Of a DNA stretch of 64,000 bases, positions 27,655 through 37,763 are shown in pieces. The stretch comes from Limnohabitans sp. DM1 (GTDB lineage Bacteria; Pseudomonadota; Gammaproteobacteria; Burkholderiales; Burkholderiaceae_C): positions 39,035 to 103,034 of the forward strand of contig NZ_CXOO01000042.1 in assembly GCF_001269385.1 (NCBI RefSeq). Reading direction: 5' to 3'. The notes beneath the pieces are model-generated. The model was given only the letters and a program-made list of their open reading frames with translations, was not told the DNA's origin and did no database searches. Position 1 is the first letter of the stretch. Every line of letters starts with the position of its first letter. The position numbers and the translations under genes are program-made.

Positions 27655-28779
27655 TCAGGCCTGCCGCCAGGGCAGGCCGTGAAAGCGCCAGCCGCCGCTT
27701 GTGCCACGGTGGGCGTGGCTGTCTGGATCGCCCTCAAAGCCTTCCAGGATGTTGTAGGCCTGCAAGCCCAGTTCAGTGGCACGTTGCGCCGCTGCAATCG
27801 AACGCACGCCGCTGCGGCACAGCAGCACCAGCTTTTTGCCGCCCGCCCCCAGGGCCTGAATACCCGCATCGAACTCGGGGTTCATCGCCATGCCGGGCCA
27901 CTGCTTCCAGGCCAGGGCATGGGCTTCGGGCACAAAGCCGACCCAGGCGCGTTCGGCATCGGTGCGCACATCGACCAGCGCCGCTTGTCCCGATCGCACC
28001 CAGGCCCAAGCCAGCTGAGGACTCACATCGCCCGCATAACCGGACACCGGCCGCACTGCCAGCAAGGCATCGCCGCCCGCATCGTGGCGCAGGCCCGACG
28101 TCAAGTTGGCGGGCACGGCTTCATCCATTCGCTGGGGTCTGGGCAGATTCAAGTTGTTCATGGTCTCGACAAATTGCGCCAGTGTCTTGCCCGCCACACG
28201 GGCGTTGTGCAGCATCTCATGCCCAATGCTGGAGTGCGTGCGGCCCTGGTAGTCGTGGCCGGGCCAGACGGTGGTCTGTGCAGGCAGTTTGAACAGCACA
28301 TTCGTCAAACTGTTGTACATCGCCTCGGGACTGCCCGACTGGAAATCGGTGCGACCGCAGCCATTGATCAACAAGGTGTCGCCCGTGAAGACGTGGTGAG
28401 ACGGGCCAAAAACCCCATAAAAACACATGCTGCCCGCCGTGTGCCCGGGGGTGAGAAGAGCCTTGACTCTGTGCGCACCAAACGTGAGCACCTGGCCGTC
28501 TTCGAGTTGCACGGTGGCCGTGCCAATATGGCAGCCGGCAGGCGCTGCCGTCTGGGCTCCGGTCAGTTCGGCCAGTCGACCAGCGCTGGTCACATGGTCG
28601 GCGTGCGCATGGGTTTCAACCGACCAGCGCAGCGTCAGGCCGTGTTCTTTCAGCACGGCCAGATCGCGCTGCAGCTGCTCATCCACCGGGTCAATGATCA
28701 GTGCATCGCGGCTCACGTCATCGAACAGGATGTAGGTATAAGTGCTGGATGCCGGATCAAACAATTGGATCGGATTCAT
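27655..28779 (-). CDS. Persulfide dioxygenase (ETHE1-like) fused to a rhodanese domain
   Basis: 374 residues. The N-terminal metallo-beta-lactamase domain has VETHAHADHVTSAGRL (HxHxDH) and LTPGHTAGSMCFYG, and binds the single iron used by persulfide dioxygenases. From about residue 265 a rhodanese domain follows, with the active-site loop LLCRSGVRS containing the sulfur-carrying cysteine. The fusion oxidises glutathione persulfide and handles sulfane sulfur, so it detoxifies sulfide. It lies 12 bp downstream of a CsoR-family repressor, which is probably its regulator. Confidence 0.92.
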   Translation of the reverse strand: MNPIQLFDPASSTYTYILFDDVSRDALIIDPVDEQLQRDLAVLKEHGLTLRWSVETHAHADHVTSAGRLAELTGAQTAAPAGCHIGTATVQLEDGQVLTFGAHRVKALLTPGHTAGSMCFYGVFGPSHHVFTGDTLLINGCGRTDFQSGSPEAMYNSLTNVLFKLPAQTTVWPGHDYQGRTHSSIGHEMLHNARVAGKTLAQFVETMNNLNLPRPQRMDEAVPANLTSGLRHDAGGDALLAVRPVSGYAGDVSPQLAWAWVRSGQAALVDVRTDAERAWVGFVPEAHALAWKQWPGMAMNPEFDAGIQALGAGGKKLVLLCRSGVRSIAAAQRATELGLQAYNILEGFEGDPDSHAHRGTSGGWRFHGLPWRQA

Positions 28780-28791
28780 GGCATAGCCTCC

Positions 28792-29037
28792 TCAGGCAAA
28801 TTTGGTCAACATCTCGGCCACCTGATGGGGCGATTGGTCGCCTTGCTCAATCATGCAGCCCACCATGGCAAAAAAGGACTTGTCCAGCGCCTTGCGCGAG
28901 GCGGCCATTTGCTGGGCCACTTTTTCGCAGTCGGCATCCGACTCAATCAGGCGCTGCAAGCCGCGCAACTGCCCTTCAATGCGTGCCAAACGGGCGCACA
29001 GGGCTTTTTTCTTTTCAGGATCAACGATTCGACTCAT
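28792..29037 (-). CDS. CsoR/FrmR-family repressor, probable persulfide sensor
   Basis: 81 residues, all-helical DUF156 fold: RLARIEGQLRGLQRLIESDA, DCEKVAQQMAASRKALDKSF. Cys37 occupies the usual first cysteine position. In CsoR the next ligands are His at +25 and Cys at +29; here these positions are Met62 and Gly66, and a cysteine is instead at position 61 (+24). A further Cys14 lies near the N terminus. Copper sensing is therefore unlikely, and co-operonic placement with a persulfide dioxygenase points to sulfane-sulfur sensing like CstR, though CstR cysteines are spaced differently. Confidence 0.85.
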   Translation of the reverse strand: MSRIVDPEKKKALCARLARIEGQLRGLQRLIESDADCEKVAQQMAASRKALDKSFFAMVGCMIEQGDQSPHQVAEMLTKFA

Positions 29038-29205
29038 GGAAATCTCCGGCGCTTACAGGCATTACGGGTGGCAGTATGAAAGTGTCGGGGCAATGATAAC
29101 TTTTTGTGCACATGACACATTGCCCTGCTGGCCATTCGGGGCTTATGGTTTTGGGATGATCACCTGCAGGGCAAGTGCCCACAAAAAGCCGCATCGTCCC
29201 CTGAC

Positions 29206-29382
29206 TTATTGATCCGGCCCTGTGAAGTCTGCAGGGTGACTTCAAACTTGCACTTCGTGGGAGCTAGCCCTGCTGGCGATCAGACGCTGGTGGACCACAG
29301 GCTTTTCGCTTGGCTGGAAGATCCCACAAAATCCTCCCAACTGGCAACACACGGCTCAAACTTCATCGGGCCGAATCAATAG
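29206..29382. mobile_element. MITE-like element B: terminal inverted repeats around a family-1 REP core
   Basis: The left end TATTGATCCGGCCCTGTGAAG and the inverted right end TATTGATTCGGCCCGATGAAG (each shown within 21 bases, first 20 are the match) agree at most positions. The core from about 29257 to 29331 is GTGGGAGCTAGCCCTGCTGG ... GATCCCACAA. The element lies in the 464-bp gap between the CsoR-family gene and icmF and contains no gene. Confidence 0.7.
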
Positions 29383-29445
29383 CCCCGAACAAACCCAGAC
29401 CGTCAGTGACAGACAAGCCATCAGCGGATAAGATGCGCGTTTTGA

Positions 29446-29479
29446 TTGACGTTAACGTAAACGTAAACGTAAACGTCAA
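29446..29479. promoter_or_regulatory. Hexamer-repeat palindrome upstream of icmF, probable operator
   Basis: The site begins TTGACGTT, contains four overlapping ACGTAA hexamer steps and ends AACGTCAA, so its ends are inverted and its middle is a 6-bp tandem repeat. It lies 22 bp before the icmF start. Similar ACGT-wwACGT palindromes are known targets of the MerR-type regulator LiuR, which controls branched-chain amino-acid and acyl-CoA genes in proteobacteria. Assignment to LiuR is inference. Confidence 0.6.
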
Positions 29480-29501
29480 CCTACCCGCCAACGGAGACCC
29501 C

Positions 29502-32500
29502 ATGACCGACCTGTCCGCCGAATTCAAAGCCCTGGCCGAATACCGCCCCACGAACAAGGTGCGTTTTGTCACCGCCGCTTCTCTGTTTGACGGCCACGAC
29601 GCCGCCATCAACATCATGCGCCGCATTCTGCAAAGCATGGGCGCCGAAGTCATCCACCTGGGCCACAACCGCTCGGTCGACGAGGTGGTCACCGCAGCCC
29701 TGCAAGAAGACGCCCAAGGCATCGCCATCAGCTCTTACCAGGGCGGGCACAACGAATACTTCAGCTACATGGTGGACCTGCTCAAAGCCCGGGGCGGCGA
29801 GCACATCAAGGTGTTTGGCGGCGGCGGCGGCGTGATCGTGCCGGCCGAGATTCGCGACCTAGCCGACAAGGGCGTGCGCATTTTCAGCCCCGAAGACGGC
29901 CAAAAAATGGGCCTGGCCGGGATGATCGGCGAGATGGTCATGCGCTGCGACCAGGACGTGAGCCCCCTGGCCCCCAAAACCGTGGACGCGATTCAGGGCC
30001 ACGGCGAGATGAACTGGCGTGCACTGGCACAACTGATCACCGCTTTGGAGAACGACAAGGCCGATGCCAGCGTGGTCAAGGCCGTGCGCGAGCAAGCCGC
30101 ACAAAAGAAAGTGCCCGTGTTGGGCATCACCGGCACCGGCGGTGCGGGCAAGTCATCGCTGACGGATGAGTTGATCCGCCGACTGCGCCTGGACCAGGGC
30201 GACGCGCTGCGTGTGGCCGTGATCTCCATCGACCCATCCCGCCGCAAAAGCGGTGGCGCATTGCTGGGCGACCGTATCCGCATGAACGCCATCTCACCTT
30301 GGTCACAAGGCCCCCGCGTGTTCATGCGCTCGCTGGCCACGCGTGACTTTGGCAGTGAAATTTCAGCCGCCCTGCCCGACGTAGTCGCGGCCTGCAAGGT
30401 GGCGGGCTTTGACGTGATCGTGGTTGAGACCTCGGGCATTGGCCAGGGCGACGCGGCCATCGTGCCGCATGTGGACGTGCCCATGTACGTGATGACGCCC
30501 GAGTTCGGCGCGGCCAGCCAGCTCGAAAAAATCGACATGCTGGACTTTGCCGAGTTTGTCGCCATCAACAAATTCGACCGCAAGGGCGCGTCTGACGCCC
30601 TGCGCGACGTGGCCAAGCAGGTGCAGCGCAACAAGGAAGCCTGGACCGTGCCCACCGAGCAGATGCCGGTGTTTGGCACCATGGCCGCCCGCTTCAACGA
30701 CGACGGCGTCACGGCCCTGTACCAAGCGCTCAAAACCCGCCTGGCCGAGCTGGGCATGCAGACCACCGAAGGCCGTTTGCCCGTGGTCAAGGTGCGCTAC
30801 AGCACCCACCAAAACCCGGTGGTGCCCTCCTCGCGCACCCGCTACTTGGCCGAGATCAGCGACACCGTGCGCGGCTACAAAAAACGCGCCATCGACCAGT
30901 CGCGCCTGGCCCGAGAAATCCAGCAACTGCGTGCTGCCGCCCGCATGCTCGAAGTGGGTAAGTCCGGTCGCGCCAAAGCCGCCGAAGCCGCGATTGACCT
31001 GGCCGTGAGCCGCGAACAAACGCAAGACCCCACCGCCCGCAAGTTGCTGGCCCAGTGGCCTGACATGCAAAAAGCCTACGCGGGCGACGAATACGTGGTC
31101 AAAATCCGCGACAAGGAAATCCGCACCGCGCTCACCACCAAGAGCCTCTCAGGCACCACCATCCGTAAGGTCGCACTGCCCAAGTACGAAGACGACGGCG
31201 AAGTGCTCAAGTGGTTGATGCTGGACAACGTGCCCGGCAGCTACCCCTATACGGCTGGCACCTTTGCCTTCAAGCGCGAAGGTGAAGATCCGACCCGCAT
31301 GTTCGCGGGCGAAGGCGACCCCTTCCGCACCAACCGCCGCTTCAAATTGGTGAGCGAAGGCCTGCCTGCCAAGCGCTTGTCCACCGCCTTTGACTCGGTC
31401 ACGCTGTACGGCAACGACCCCGACCTGCGCCCCGACATCTACGGCAAAATCGGCAACTCGGGCGTGAACGTGGCCACGCTGGACGACATGAAGGTGCTGT
31501 ACTCGGGCTTTGACCTGTGCAACCCCACCACCTCGGTGTCGATGACCATCAATGGCCCTGCGCCGTCGATCTTGGCCATGTTCATGAACACGGCCATCGA
31601 CCAGAACATCGACAAGTTCAAAGCCGAGAACGGCCGCGAGCCGACCGACACCGAAGCCGCCAAAATCCGCGAATGGGTGCTGGCCAATGTGCGTGGCACG
31701 GTGCAGGCCGACATCCTGAAAGAAGACCAGGGCCAGAACACCTGCATCTTCTCGACCGAGTTTTCGCTCAAGGTCATGGGCGACATTGCGCAGTATTTTG
31801 TGCATCACGACGTGCGCAATTTCTACTCGGTGTCCATCAGCGGCTACCACATCGCAGAAGCCGGCGCCAACCCGATCAGCCAGCTGGCCTTCACGCTCTC
31901 CAACGGTTTCACCTTTGTGGAAGCGTACCTGGCGCGTGGCATGCACATCGACGACTTCGCGCCCAACCTGAGCTTCTTCTTCAGCAACGGCATGGACCCA
32001 GAGTACACCGTGCTGGGCCGCGTGGCACGCCGCATCTGGGCCGTGGCGATGAAAGAGAAATATGGTGCGAACGAGCGCAGCCAAAAGCTCAAATACCACA
32101 TCCAGACCTCAGGCCGCTCGCTGCACGCGCAAGAGATCCAGTTCAACGACATCCGCACCACACTGCAGGCGCTGATCGCGATCTACGACAACTGCAACAG
32201 CCTGCACACCAACGCGTTTGACGAAGCCATCACCACGCCTACCGAAGACTCTGTGCGCCGCGCCATGGCGATCCAGATGATCATCAACCGCGAGTGGGGC
32301 CTGGCCAAGAACGAAAACCCGAACCAGGGCGCATTCATCATCGACGAACTCACCGAACTGGTCGAAGAGATGGTGCTGGCCGAGTTTGAAAAGATCGCTG
32401 AACGCGGCGGTGTGCTGGGCGCGATGGAAACCGGCTACCAGCGCGGCAAGATTCAAGACGAGTCCATGCACTACGAGATGCTCAAGCACACCGGCGAGCT

Positions 32501-32792
32501 GCCCATCATCGGCGTCAACACCTTCCGCAACCCCAAGGGCGACGAAGTGCTGGAAAGCCTGGAGCTGGCCCGCTCGACAGAGGAAGAAAAGCAGTCGCAG
32601 CTCAAGCGCCTGAACGACTTCCACGCGCTGCACGCCCAAGAGTCACCCGCCATGCTCAAGCGCCTGCAACAAGCCGTGATCGACAACGGCAACGTGTTCG
32701 AGGTGCTAATGGACGCGGTGCGGGTCTGCTCGCTCGGCCAGATCACCAACGCGCTGTTCGAGGTGGGTGGTCAGTACCGTCGAAATATGTAA
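29502..32792 (+). CDS. icmF: Fused isobutyryl-CoA mutase (IcmF)
   Basis: 1096 residues from ATG 29502, which follows GGAGACCCC; the longer frame from 29310 runs through a MITE-like element and the operator and is rejected. Domain order is a B12-binding domain ([11 protein letters not shown] at 28-37, [14 protein letters not shown]), a MeaB-like GTPase chaperone domain with P-loop [12 protein letters not shown] at 208-219, then the acyl-CoA mutase barrel to the end. IcmF interconverts isobutyryl-CoA and n-butyryl-CoA with adenosylcobalamin and repairs its own cofactor loading. The last 323 bp are repeated, diverged, at 44392-44714. Confidence 0.95.
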   Translation: MTDLSAEFKALAEYRPTNKVRFVTAASLFDGHDAAINIMRRILQSMGAEVIHLGHNRSVDEVVTAALQEDAQGIAISSYQGGHNEYFSYMVDLLKARGGEHIKVFGGGGGVIVPAEIRDLADKGVRIFSPEDGQKMGLAGMIGEMVMRCDQDVSPLAPKTVDAIQGHGEMNWRALAQLITALENDKADASVVKAVREQAAQKKVPVLGITGTGGAGKSSLTDELIRRLRLDQGDALRVAVISIDPSRRKSGGALLGDRIRMNAISPWSQGPRVFMRSLATRDFGSEISAALPDVVAACKVAGFDVIVVETSGIGQGDAAIVPHVDVPMYVMTPEFGAASQLEKIDMLDFAEFVAINKFDRKGASDALRDVAKQVQRNKEAWTVPTEQMPVFGTMAARFNDDGVTALYQALKTRLAELGMQTTEGRLPVVKVRYSTHQNPVVPSSRTRYLAEISDTVRGYKKRAIDQSRLAREIQQLRAAARMLEVGKSGRAKAAEAAIDLAVSREQTQDPTARKLLAQWPDMQKAYAGDEYVVKIRDKEIRTALTTKSLSGTTIRKVALPKYEDDGEVLKWLMLDNVPGSYPYTAGTFAFKREGEDPTRMFAGEGDPFRTNRRFKLVSEGLPAKRLSTAFDSVTLYGNDPDLRPDIYGKIGNSGVNVATLDDMKVLYSGFDLCNPTTSVSMTINGPAPSILAMFMNTAIDQNIDKFKAENGREPTDTEAAKIREWVLANVRGTVQADILKEDQGQNTCIFSTEFSLKVMGDIAQYFVHHDVRNFYSVSISGYHIAEAGANPISQLAFTLSNGFTFVEAYLARGMHIDDFAPNLSFFFSNGMDPEYTVLGRVARRIWAVAMKEKYGANERSQKLKYHIQTSGRSLHAQEIQFNDIRTTLQALIAIYDNCNSLHTNAFDEAITTPTEDSVRRAMAIQMIINREWGLAKNENPNQGAFIIDELTELVEEMVLAEFEKIAERGGVLGAMETGYQRGKIQDESMHYEMLKHTGELPIIGVNTFRNPKGDEVLESLELARSTEEEKQSQLKRLNDFHALHAQESPAMLKRLQQAVIDNGNVFEVLMDAVRVCSLGQITNALFEVGGQYRRNM
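32470..32792 (+). repeat. Direct repeat, copy 1: 3' end of intact icmF
   Basis: Aligns without gaps to 44392-44714. By hand count 21 of 323 positions differ, almost all synonymous, and the encoded proteins differ at one residue (Gln to Ala). The two copies bracket the 11.6-kb amide-utilisation block. Confidence 0.95.
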
Positions 32793-32797
32793 GCCAT

Positions 32798-32856
32798 GTG
32801 TGGGGCTCCCCGATGAGGAGACCCCACACCATGACTCAGTTGACAGACTGAGTCAT
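32798..32856. terminator. Two hairpins between convergent icmF and acyl-CoA synthetase genes
   Basis: GTGTGGGGCTCC pairs with GGAGACCCCACAC (one bulged base), and ATGACTCAG pairs perfectly with CTGAGTCAT over an 8-base loop. Both sit in the 63-bp gap between converging stop codons. No long T tract follows, so they may be imperfect or bidirectional terminators. Confidence 0.55.
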
Positions 32857-34610
32857 CATGCTGTCACGGCTTTATTCAAGCCTAGTTCTTTGCTCATCAA
32901 CTCACTCATGATGAATTTTTGAGGTTTACCCGTGACTGTCATCGGCAAAGCATCTACAAATTTCACATACCGAGGAATTTTGTAGTGAGCAATCTGTCCT
33001 TTACAGAAGTTTCTGACGTCATCCTCCGTCATCAACTGTCCTGACTTGGTGACAATCCATGCACAAATTTCTTCACCGTACTTCGAATCAGGTACACCAA
33101 AAACTTGGACCTCTCCCACCTTTGGATGTCTGAAAAGAAACTCTTCAATTTCTCGCGGATAGATGTTTTCCCCTCCACGAATCAACATGTCTTTGACACG
33201 TCCAACGATATTGCAATAGCCCTCTGCATCGAGCGTTGCCAAATCTCCCGTGTGCATCCAACCATCTTTGATCGCATCCGCAGTCCGCTCGGCATCCCCC
33301 CAATAACCTTTCATCACGGAATATCCACGGGTACAGAGTTCACCTTTCGCGCCGACGGGAACAATCTGTCCTTGCTCATCCACAATTTTGACTTCCAGAT
33401 GCGGCATGACACGTCCCACTGTCGCCACACGTTTTTCGATCGGATCATTCGTAGAACTTTGAAATGACACAGGACTTGTTTCCGTCATCCCATATGCAAT
33501 CGTCACCTCACGCATGTGCATGTCCTGAATCACCCGTTTCATTGTTTCGATCGGACAAGGTGCTCCGGCCATGATTCCTGTCCTCAATGAGGACAAGTCA
33601 TATTCGGAAAAATCAGGCAAAGCCAACTCAGCGATAAACATGGTAGGAACGCCATGCAATGCCGTACATCGCTCATCGCTCGCAGCCTTAAGCGTGGCTG
33701 CAGGATCGAATGCCTCGCCCGGAAACACCATGCTGGCACCCACGCTAACGCATGCCAGAACCGACAACACCATACCAAAGCAGTGATACAGCGGCACAGG
33801 GACACAAAGCCGATCATGCTCCGTCAATTTCATGGCCTGTGCCACGCACCAGGCATTGTTCAGAATATTATGGTGGCTGAGCGTTGCGCCCTTGGGATTA
33901 CCAGTCGTCCCACTGGTGAACTGGATGTTGATCGCATCATCCGGGTTCAAGGCTGCGGCCAATTGCGGCAACCGTGATTGCTGCGCAGGCCCACCCCATG
34001 ACATCAGGTCTTCATAATTGAACATCCCAGGCGTCTTGTGGCGCCCCATGCGAATCACCCAGCGCAAATGTGGCAATCTTTGGGAATGGATGCGCCCAGG
34101 TTCAGATTTTTCCAGTTCAGGGGCCAAAGTTTGGACCATGCCAATGTAATCGCTGGTTTTGAATTTCTCAGCCAGGATAAGGGCCTTGACCTGCACTTTG
34201 TTCAATGCGTATTCCAATTCCGTGAGGCGGTAGGCGGGATTCACATTCACTAAAATGACGCCAATCTGCGCCGTGGCGAACTGCGTCACCACCCATTCAC
34301 TGCGATTGGGTGACCAAATACCCACACGATCACCAGCCTTGAGGCCCAAGGCTAAAAGCCCGCAAGCCATTTCATCGACTTGCTTTTGAAATTCACTCCA
34401 GGACCATCGTATGCGCTGCTCACTGAATATGAAAGCCGGACGTCCTCCGTATTTTTCGACCGTACTTTCCAGCAACTGAGAAACAGTCTGCCAAACCAAC
34501 GGCCTTGAAGTGTCTCCCTTGACATACGACTGACCAGCTTGCGGAGGCTGACGGTTATCCAGCCGCTCTTCTGTGCGCGGATTGAAACTGCTGAATGGGT
34601 TGTGCACCAT
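32856..34610 (-). CDS. Acyl-CoA synthetase (AMP-binding, fatty-acid ligase type)
   Basis: 584 residues from ATG 34610, preceded by GGAGAATTTC. Adenylate-forming motifs occur in order: [16 protein letters not shown] (A3), [14 protein letters not shown] (A5), [12 protein letters not shown] (A7), [20 protein letters not shown] (A8) and [11 protein letters not shown] with the A10 lysine. It activates a carboxylic acid to acyl-AMP and then acyl-CoA. It is the last gene of the amide operon, 13 bp after the amidase, so its substrate is probably the acid released by that amidase. Confidence 0.92.
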   Translation of the reverse strand: MVHNPFSSFNPRTEERLDNRQPPQAGQSYVKGDTSRPLVWQTVSQLLESTVEKYGGRPAFIFSEQRIRWSWSEFQKQVDEMACGLLALGLKAGDRVGIWSPNRSEWVVTQFATAQIGVILVNVNPAYRLTELEYALNKVQVKALILAEKFKTSDYIGMVQTLAPELEKSEPGRIHSQRLPHLRWVIRMGRHKTPGMFNYEDLMSWGGPAQQSRLPQLAAALNPDDAINIQFTSGTTGNPKGATLSHHNILNNAWCVAQAMKLTEHDRLCVPVPLYHCFGMVLSVLACVSVGASMVFPGEAFDPAATLKAASDERCTALHGVPTMFIAELALPDFSEYDLSSLRTGIMAGAPCPIETMKRVIQDMHMREVTIAYGMTETSPVSFQSSTNDPIEKRVATVGRVMPHLEVKIVDEQGQIVPVGAKGELCTRGYSVMKGYWGDAERTADAIKDGWMHTGDLATLDAEGYCNIVGRVKDMLIRGGENIYPREIEEFLFRHPKVGEVQVFGVPDSKYGEEICAWIVTKSGQLMTEDDVRNFCKGQIAHYKIPRYVKFVDALPMTVTGKPQKFIMSELMSKELGLNKAVTA

Positions 34611-34623
34611 GAAATTCTCCAGA

Positions 34624-36138
34624 TCAGAAGTTTTTCCAGTCGCCGCTTTGCTCAAATGCATGCGCTGCGCGATAAATGGTGGACTCGCCCCAATGCTTGC
34701 CGACCAGCATCATGCCCACAGGCAAACCATCACACAGTCCAACCGGAACACTCATAGCGGGATGACCTGAAGCATCAAACGGCGCCGTGTTGCCAATCAT
34801 CTCGAAAGCACGTTCAATGACCTCCGACAAGGGTGCCCCCGGTGCCGGAATGGGTTTGGCCTTGATGGGCAGGGTAGGCATCAGCAACAAGTCGTATTGA
34901 TTCAGTGCTTCGTCGTATTTCGAGCGCAGAAGTCGGGACAAATTTTGCGCTTTGGCATAAAAGCGCCCACCGTATTGGCGCAATGCATATTCGCCAACAA
35001 ACATCGAAATCTTCAACGTCGGAGACAGTTCATTGGCACGATTTCGCCAACTAGCATGCCGGTCCATCAAACTGGTGGAATACAGACCTTCCCAATTAAA
35101 TCCCATGCCGTTGCCATGCATCATCTGTGCTTGCAAGCCCTCCAGCGCAATGGGTGTCCAGATGGCCGCACCATCCAGATGCATCGGAATACTGATCTCT
35201 TCTGCGATGGCACCTAACTTCACCAAACGATCCACTGCCTGACGGACTTTGTTCGCAACATCCGACTCCATATTGGGCAACTCAAAACCTTCACAAACCA
35301 CGCCAATGCGCAGACCGTTGATGCCACGGCCCAATGCAGATGTGTATTTATCTACCCTTGGACTGTATTGCCGAGGGTCCAGACCATCAGCACCTGCAAT
35401 GACCTCCAGCAGCAAGGCATTGTCTGCAACCGTTGTGGTGATCGGCCCCGCATGATCAATGGTGGCTTCAATCGGCATGATCCCTGTGTAAGGAACCAGT
35501 CCATGAGTGGGCTTCATGCCATACGCGCCACAAAAGGCAGCGGGTATCCGAATAGACCCGCCTTGATCACCGCCAATAGCCATCTCAATCTCACCCGCAC
35601 CGACCAAGGCACCGCAACCGGATGACGATCCGCCCGCGATATAGCCCATGCGCCATGGGTTATGCACCGGCCCTGTCGCATTGGTATGACTGCCACCGGA
35701 TAGGCAAAAATATTCACAATGCGCTTTCCCGACAATCGTTCCACCCGCATCAAGAATTCGCCGAACGACGGTGGCATCCGTATCGGGCACATAGCCTTCC
35801 AAAGTGGAGGCGCCATTCATCATCAGCACGCCCGCCAAGCTGACGTTGTCTTTCAAGACAATCTTTTTGCCTTGCAACGGACCTGAATTCGCGCCTTTCA
35901 CATCCGTTTTGACATACCACGCATTCATCGGGTTGTCTTGCGCCGAAGGCCTGCTCCCAGGTGTGCGCGGGTAAGCCACTTCCGGTATGTTGTCTGGCAA
36001 TGCATCAATGCGGTCATACGCTTGGAAACTACCTTCCATCAGCGCCATGTATTCTTGCGTTTCCGATTCGCTCATGGTCATGTGCAAACTTGAAATAACT
36101 TCGCGCATTTGCTCTGCAGTGGGTCTTCTGATAGTCAT
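34624..36138 (-). CDS. Amidase (Rhodococcus AmdA-like) portion with its own possible start
   Basis: 504 residues from the internal ATG 36138, which follows GAAGGGAAATAC, a fair ribosome-binding site. Length and motifs match free-standing nitrile-pathway amidases of the amidase-signature family: [16 protein letters not shown] (catalytic Lys), [20 protein letters not shown] (cis-Ser) and [20 protein letters not shown] (nucleophile Ser). Those enzymes hydrolyse short or branched aliphatic and arylpropionic amides. This entry is the alternative reading of the continuous frame at 34624-37032, not an extra locus. Confidence 0.8.
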   Translation of the reverse strand: MTIRRPTAEQMREVISSLHMTMSESETQEYMALMEGSFQAYDRIDALPDNIPEVAYPRTPGSRPSAQDNPMNAWYVKTDVKGANSGPLQGKKIVLKDNVSLAGVLMMNGASTLEGYVPDTDATVVRRILDAGGTIVGKAHCEYFCLSGGSHTNATGPVHNPWRMGYIAGGSSSGCGALVGAGEIEMAIGGDQGGSIRIPAAFCGAYGMKPTHGLVPYTGIMPIEATIDHAGPITTTVADNALLLEVIAGADGLDPRQYSPRVDKYTSALGRGINGLRIGVVCEGFELPNMESDVANKVRQAVDRLVKLGAIAEEISIPMHLDGAAIWTPIALEGLQAQMMHGNGMGFNWEGLYSTSLMDRHASWRNRANELSPTLKISMFVGEYALRQYGGRFYAKAQNLSRLLRSKYDEALNQYDLLLMPTLPIKAKPIPAPGAPLSEVIERAFEMIGNTAPFDASGHPAMSVPVGLCDGLPVGMMLVGKHWGESTIYRAAHAFEQSGDWKNF

Positions 36139-37032
36139 GTATTTCCCTTCGTGATGTTGTTCAATGGCTGTTAGGTTTTGTCTGGCTTGCTTCGTGGGTT
36201 CAACCGCATCCAGGCGCGTTGGGTTAGTTTTTAAGGCGGTCGTTCTTGACGCTGATTTTTGAGATGTGATGCGCCCGGCCCCCATGCCCATCAACTCAGC
36301 CAAACCCACATGGCTCTGTAGTTGCTGCTCGTTGAGATCACCCACAAAGCACCCTTTCTCAAGGACAAGAACTCGCTGGGCACAACTGAGCATGAAATCC
36401 ATGTTTTGCTCAACCAGCAAGACAGTCAGGTCATTTCTTGTCTTGAGATGAACCAGTGTCTCGGCCATCTCCTCAATGATGTTGGGTTGAATCCCTTCTG
36501 TCGGTTCATCCAGCAACAAAATCCAAGGCTTCGGAATCAGGCTTCTTGCCAGCGCCAAGAGCTGTTGCTCACCACCAGAAAGACTACCGCCTTTGCGATC
36601 CAGCAGCCGCTTGAGACGAGGGAATAGCTCCAGCACCGAATCAAGCGCATCCTCTTCTGACAAGCCCGAATCCTTGAACCATGCAAGACGGAGATTTTCT
36701 TCAGCTGTGATCGTTGCAATGATCCCTCTGCCTTGTGGCACGTAACCAATGCCAGCAGAAGCCCGAGCGTGAGCCGCCACAAGGGTAAAGTCATGGTCGT
36801 TGAAAAAAATCTGACCCGATGTAGATGAAACCAACCCCATCAAGGTTTTCATCAAAGTGGTTTTGCCCATTCCGTTGTGGCCCAACACGCCCACAATTTG
36901 TCCGTGCTCCACTTCAAGATTCAATCCTTGAAGAATGGGGATAGCCCCATAACCTGCATGGAGCCCATCCACTTTCAATGCAAAGCTGCCCAGACTTTCA
37001 TCTGCAAATTCTGTTTTTTGATCGTGCTTCAT
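34624..37032 (-). CDS. LivF-type ABC ATPase continuous in one frame with an amidase
   Basis: One 802-codon frame without an internal stop. Residues 1 to about 255 are a LivF-like ATPase: Walker [14 protein letters not shown] near 49-61, Q-loop region [18 protein letters not shown], signature [15 protein letters not shown] and Walker [13 protein letters not shown]. Residues 256-298 are a low-complexity linker. From Met299 (position 36138) a complete amidase follows. It may be a true fusion, or two overlapping products if the internal start at 36138 is used. The ATPase overlaps livG by 4 bp and serves the branched-chain/amide-type importer encoded upstream. Confidence 0.85.
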   Translation of the reverse strand: MKHDQKTEFADESLGSFALKVDGLHAGYGAIPILQGLNLEVEHGQIVGVLGHNGMGKTTLMKTLMGLVSSTSGQIFFNDHDFTLVAAHARASAGIGYVPQGRGIIATITAEENLRLAWFKDSGLSEEDALDSVLELFPRLKRLLDRKGGSLSGGEQQLLALARSLIPKPWILLLDEPTEGIQPNIIEEMAETLVHLKTRNDLTVLLVEQNMDFMLSCAQRVLVLEKGCFVGDLNEQQLQSHVGLAELMGMGAGRITSQKSASRTTALKTNPTRLDAVEPTKQARQNLTAIEQHHEGKYMTIRRPTAEQMREVISSLHMTMSESETQEYMALMEGSFQAYDRIDALPDNIPEVAYPRTPGSRPSAQDNPMNAWYVKTDVKGANSGPLQGKKIVLKDNVSLAGVLMMNGASTLEGYVPDTDATVVRRILDAGGTIVGKAHCEYFCLSGGSHTNATGPVHNPWRMGYIAGGSSSGCGALVGAGEIEMAIGGDQGGSIRIPAAFCGAYGMKPTHGLVPYTGIMPIEATIDHAGPITTTVADNALLLEVIAGADGLDPRQYSPRVDKYTSALGRGINGLRIGVVCEGFELPNMESDVANKVRQAVDRLVKLGAIAEEISIPMHLDGAAIWTPIALEGLQAQMMHGNGMGFNWEGLYSTSLMDRHASWRNRANELSPTLKISMFVGEYALRQYGGRFYAKAQNLSRLLRSKYDEALNQYDLLLMPTLPIKAKPIPAPGAPLSEVIERAFEMIGNTAPFDASGHPAMSVPVGLCDGLPVGMMLVGKHWGESTIYRAAHAFEQSGDWKNF

Positions 37033-37763
37033 TTGGCTTTTTTCCCCAGATAGACTTCACGTACCACGGGATCTGACAAAACTTCATCAACATCCCCCTC
37101 TCTGAGTACACGCCCTTGATGAAAGACGGTCACCTGCTGGGCGATCTGGCGCACGAAGGCCATGTCGTGTTCGACCACAATCACGCTGGTTGTTTTTCCC
37201 ACCTCATGAATCAACTCAGCCATTTGCTCGACCTCGTCGTGGGTCAATCCGCCTGCGGGTTCGTCGAGCAACAATAGCCAAGGCTCCGCGACTAGTACCA
37301 TGCCCAGTTCGACACGCTGACGCAAACCATGCGATAGCTGGCCGGCCAACTGCATGGCCACTTTTTTTAAGCTCAATCGTTCCAGCATCTTTTCGGCGAA
37401 TTCGCTCGCACGTTTGCCGGAATGTTCACGTCTAGCCGCCAGCCAAAGGTTCTCTCGAACTGTCAAGCCATTCATCAAATTCGGAATTTGGGTTTTGATG
37501 CCCACGCCCAATCGCGCAACCTCATGTGAGGGCCAACCTGTAATTTTTTTCCCCGCCAACCAGACATCCCCCTGTGTAGGGGTGTATTGACCTGTCAGGC
37601 ACCGAAAAAATGAGGTTTTGCCTGCACCGTTGGGTCCGATCAAGCATCGCAATTCATTTTTTCTGAGTTTGAAATTGACACTGTCTACCGCAACAACGCC
37701 GCCAAATCGAACACCCAGACCGCGTGTTTCAAGTACGCATTCCTTCTTTTTGCTTTTATTCAT
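37029..37763 (-). CDS. livG: ABC transporter ATPase, LivG type
   Basis: 244 residues. [20 protein letters not shown] is Walker [18 protein letters not shown] the signature region (SHG in place of SGG) and [12 protein letters not shown]alker [20 protein letters not shown] is the usual LivG start. It pairs with the LivF-type domain to drive the LivH/LivM permeases. It overlaps livM by 8 bp and livF by 4 bp. Confidence 0.9.
   Translation of the reverse strand: MNKSKKKECVLETRGLGVRFGGVVAVDSVNFKLRKNELRCLIGPNGAGKTSFFRCLTGQYTPTQGDVWLAGKKITGWPSHEVARLGVGIKTQIPNLMNGLTVRENLWLAARREHSGKRASEFAEKMLERLSLKKVAMQLAGQLSHGLRQRVELGMVLVAEPWLLLLDEPAGGLTHDEVEQMAELIHEVGKTTSVIVVEHDMAFVRQIAQQVTVFHQGRVLREGDVDEVLSDPVVREVYLGKKAK

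Noticed and set aside
29038..29205. Cobalamin riboswitch or other RNA leader upstream of the B12-dependent icmF
   Set aside because: No B12-box-like sequence was found. The region holds the CsoR-gene promoter and then a MITE-like element.
29310..29501. N-terminal extension of icmF from an upstream ATG at 29310
   Set aside because: The extension would encode MITE and operator sequence (a VNVNVNVN run). ATG 29502 has a GGAG site and the family N terminus.
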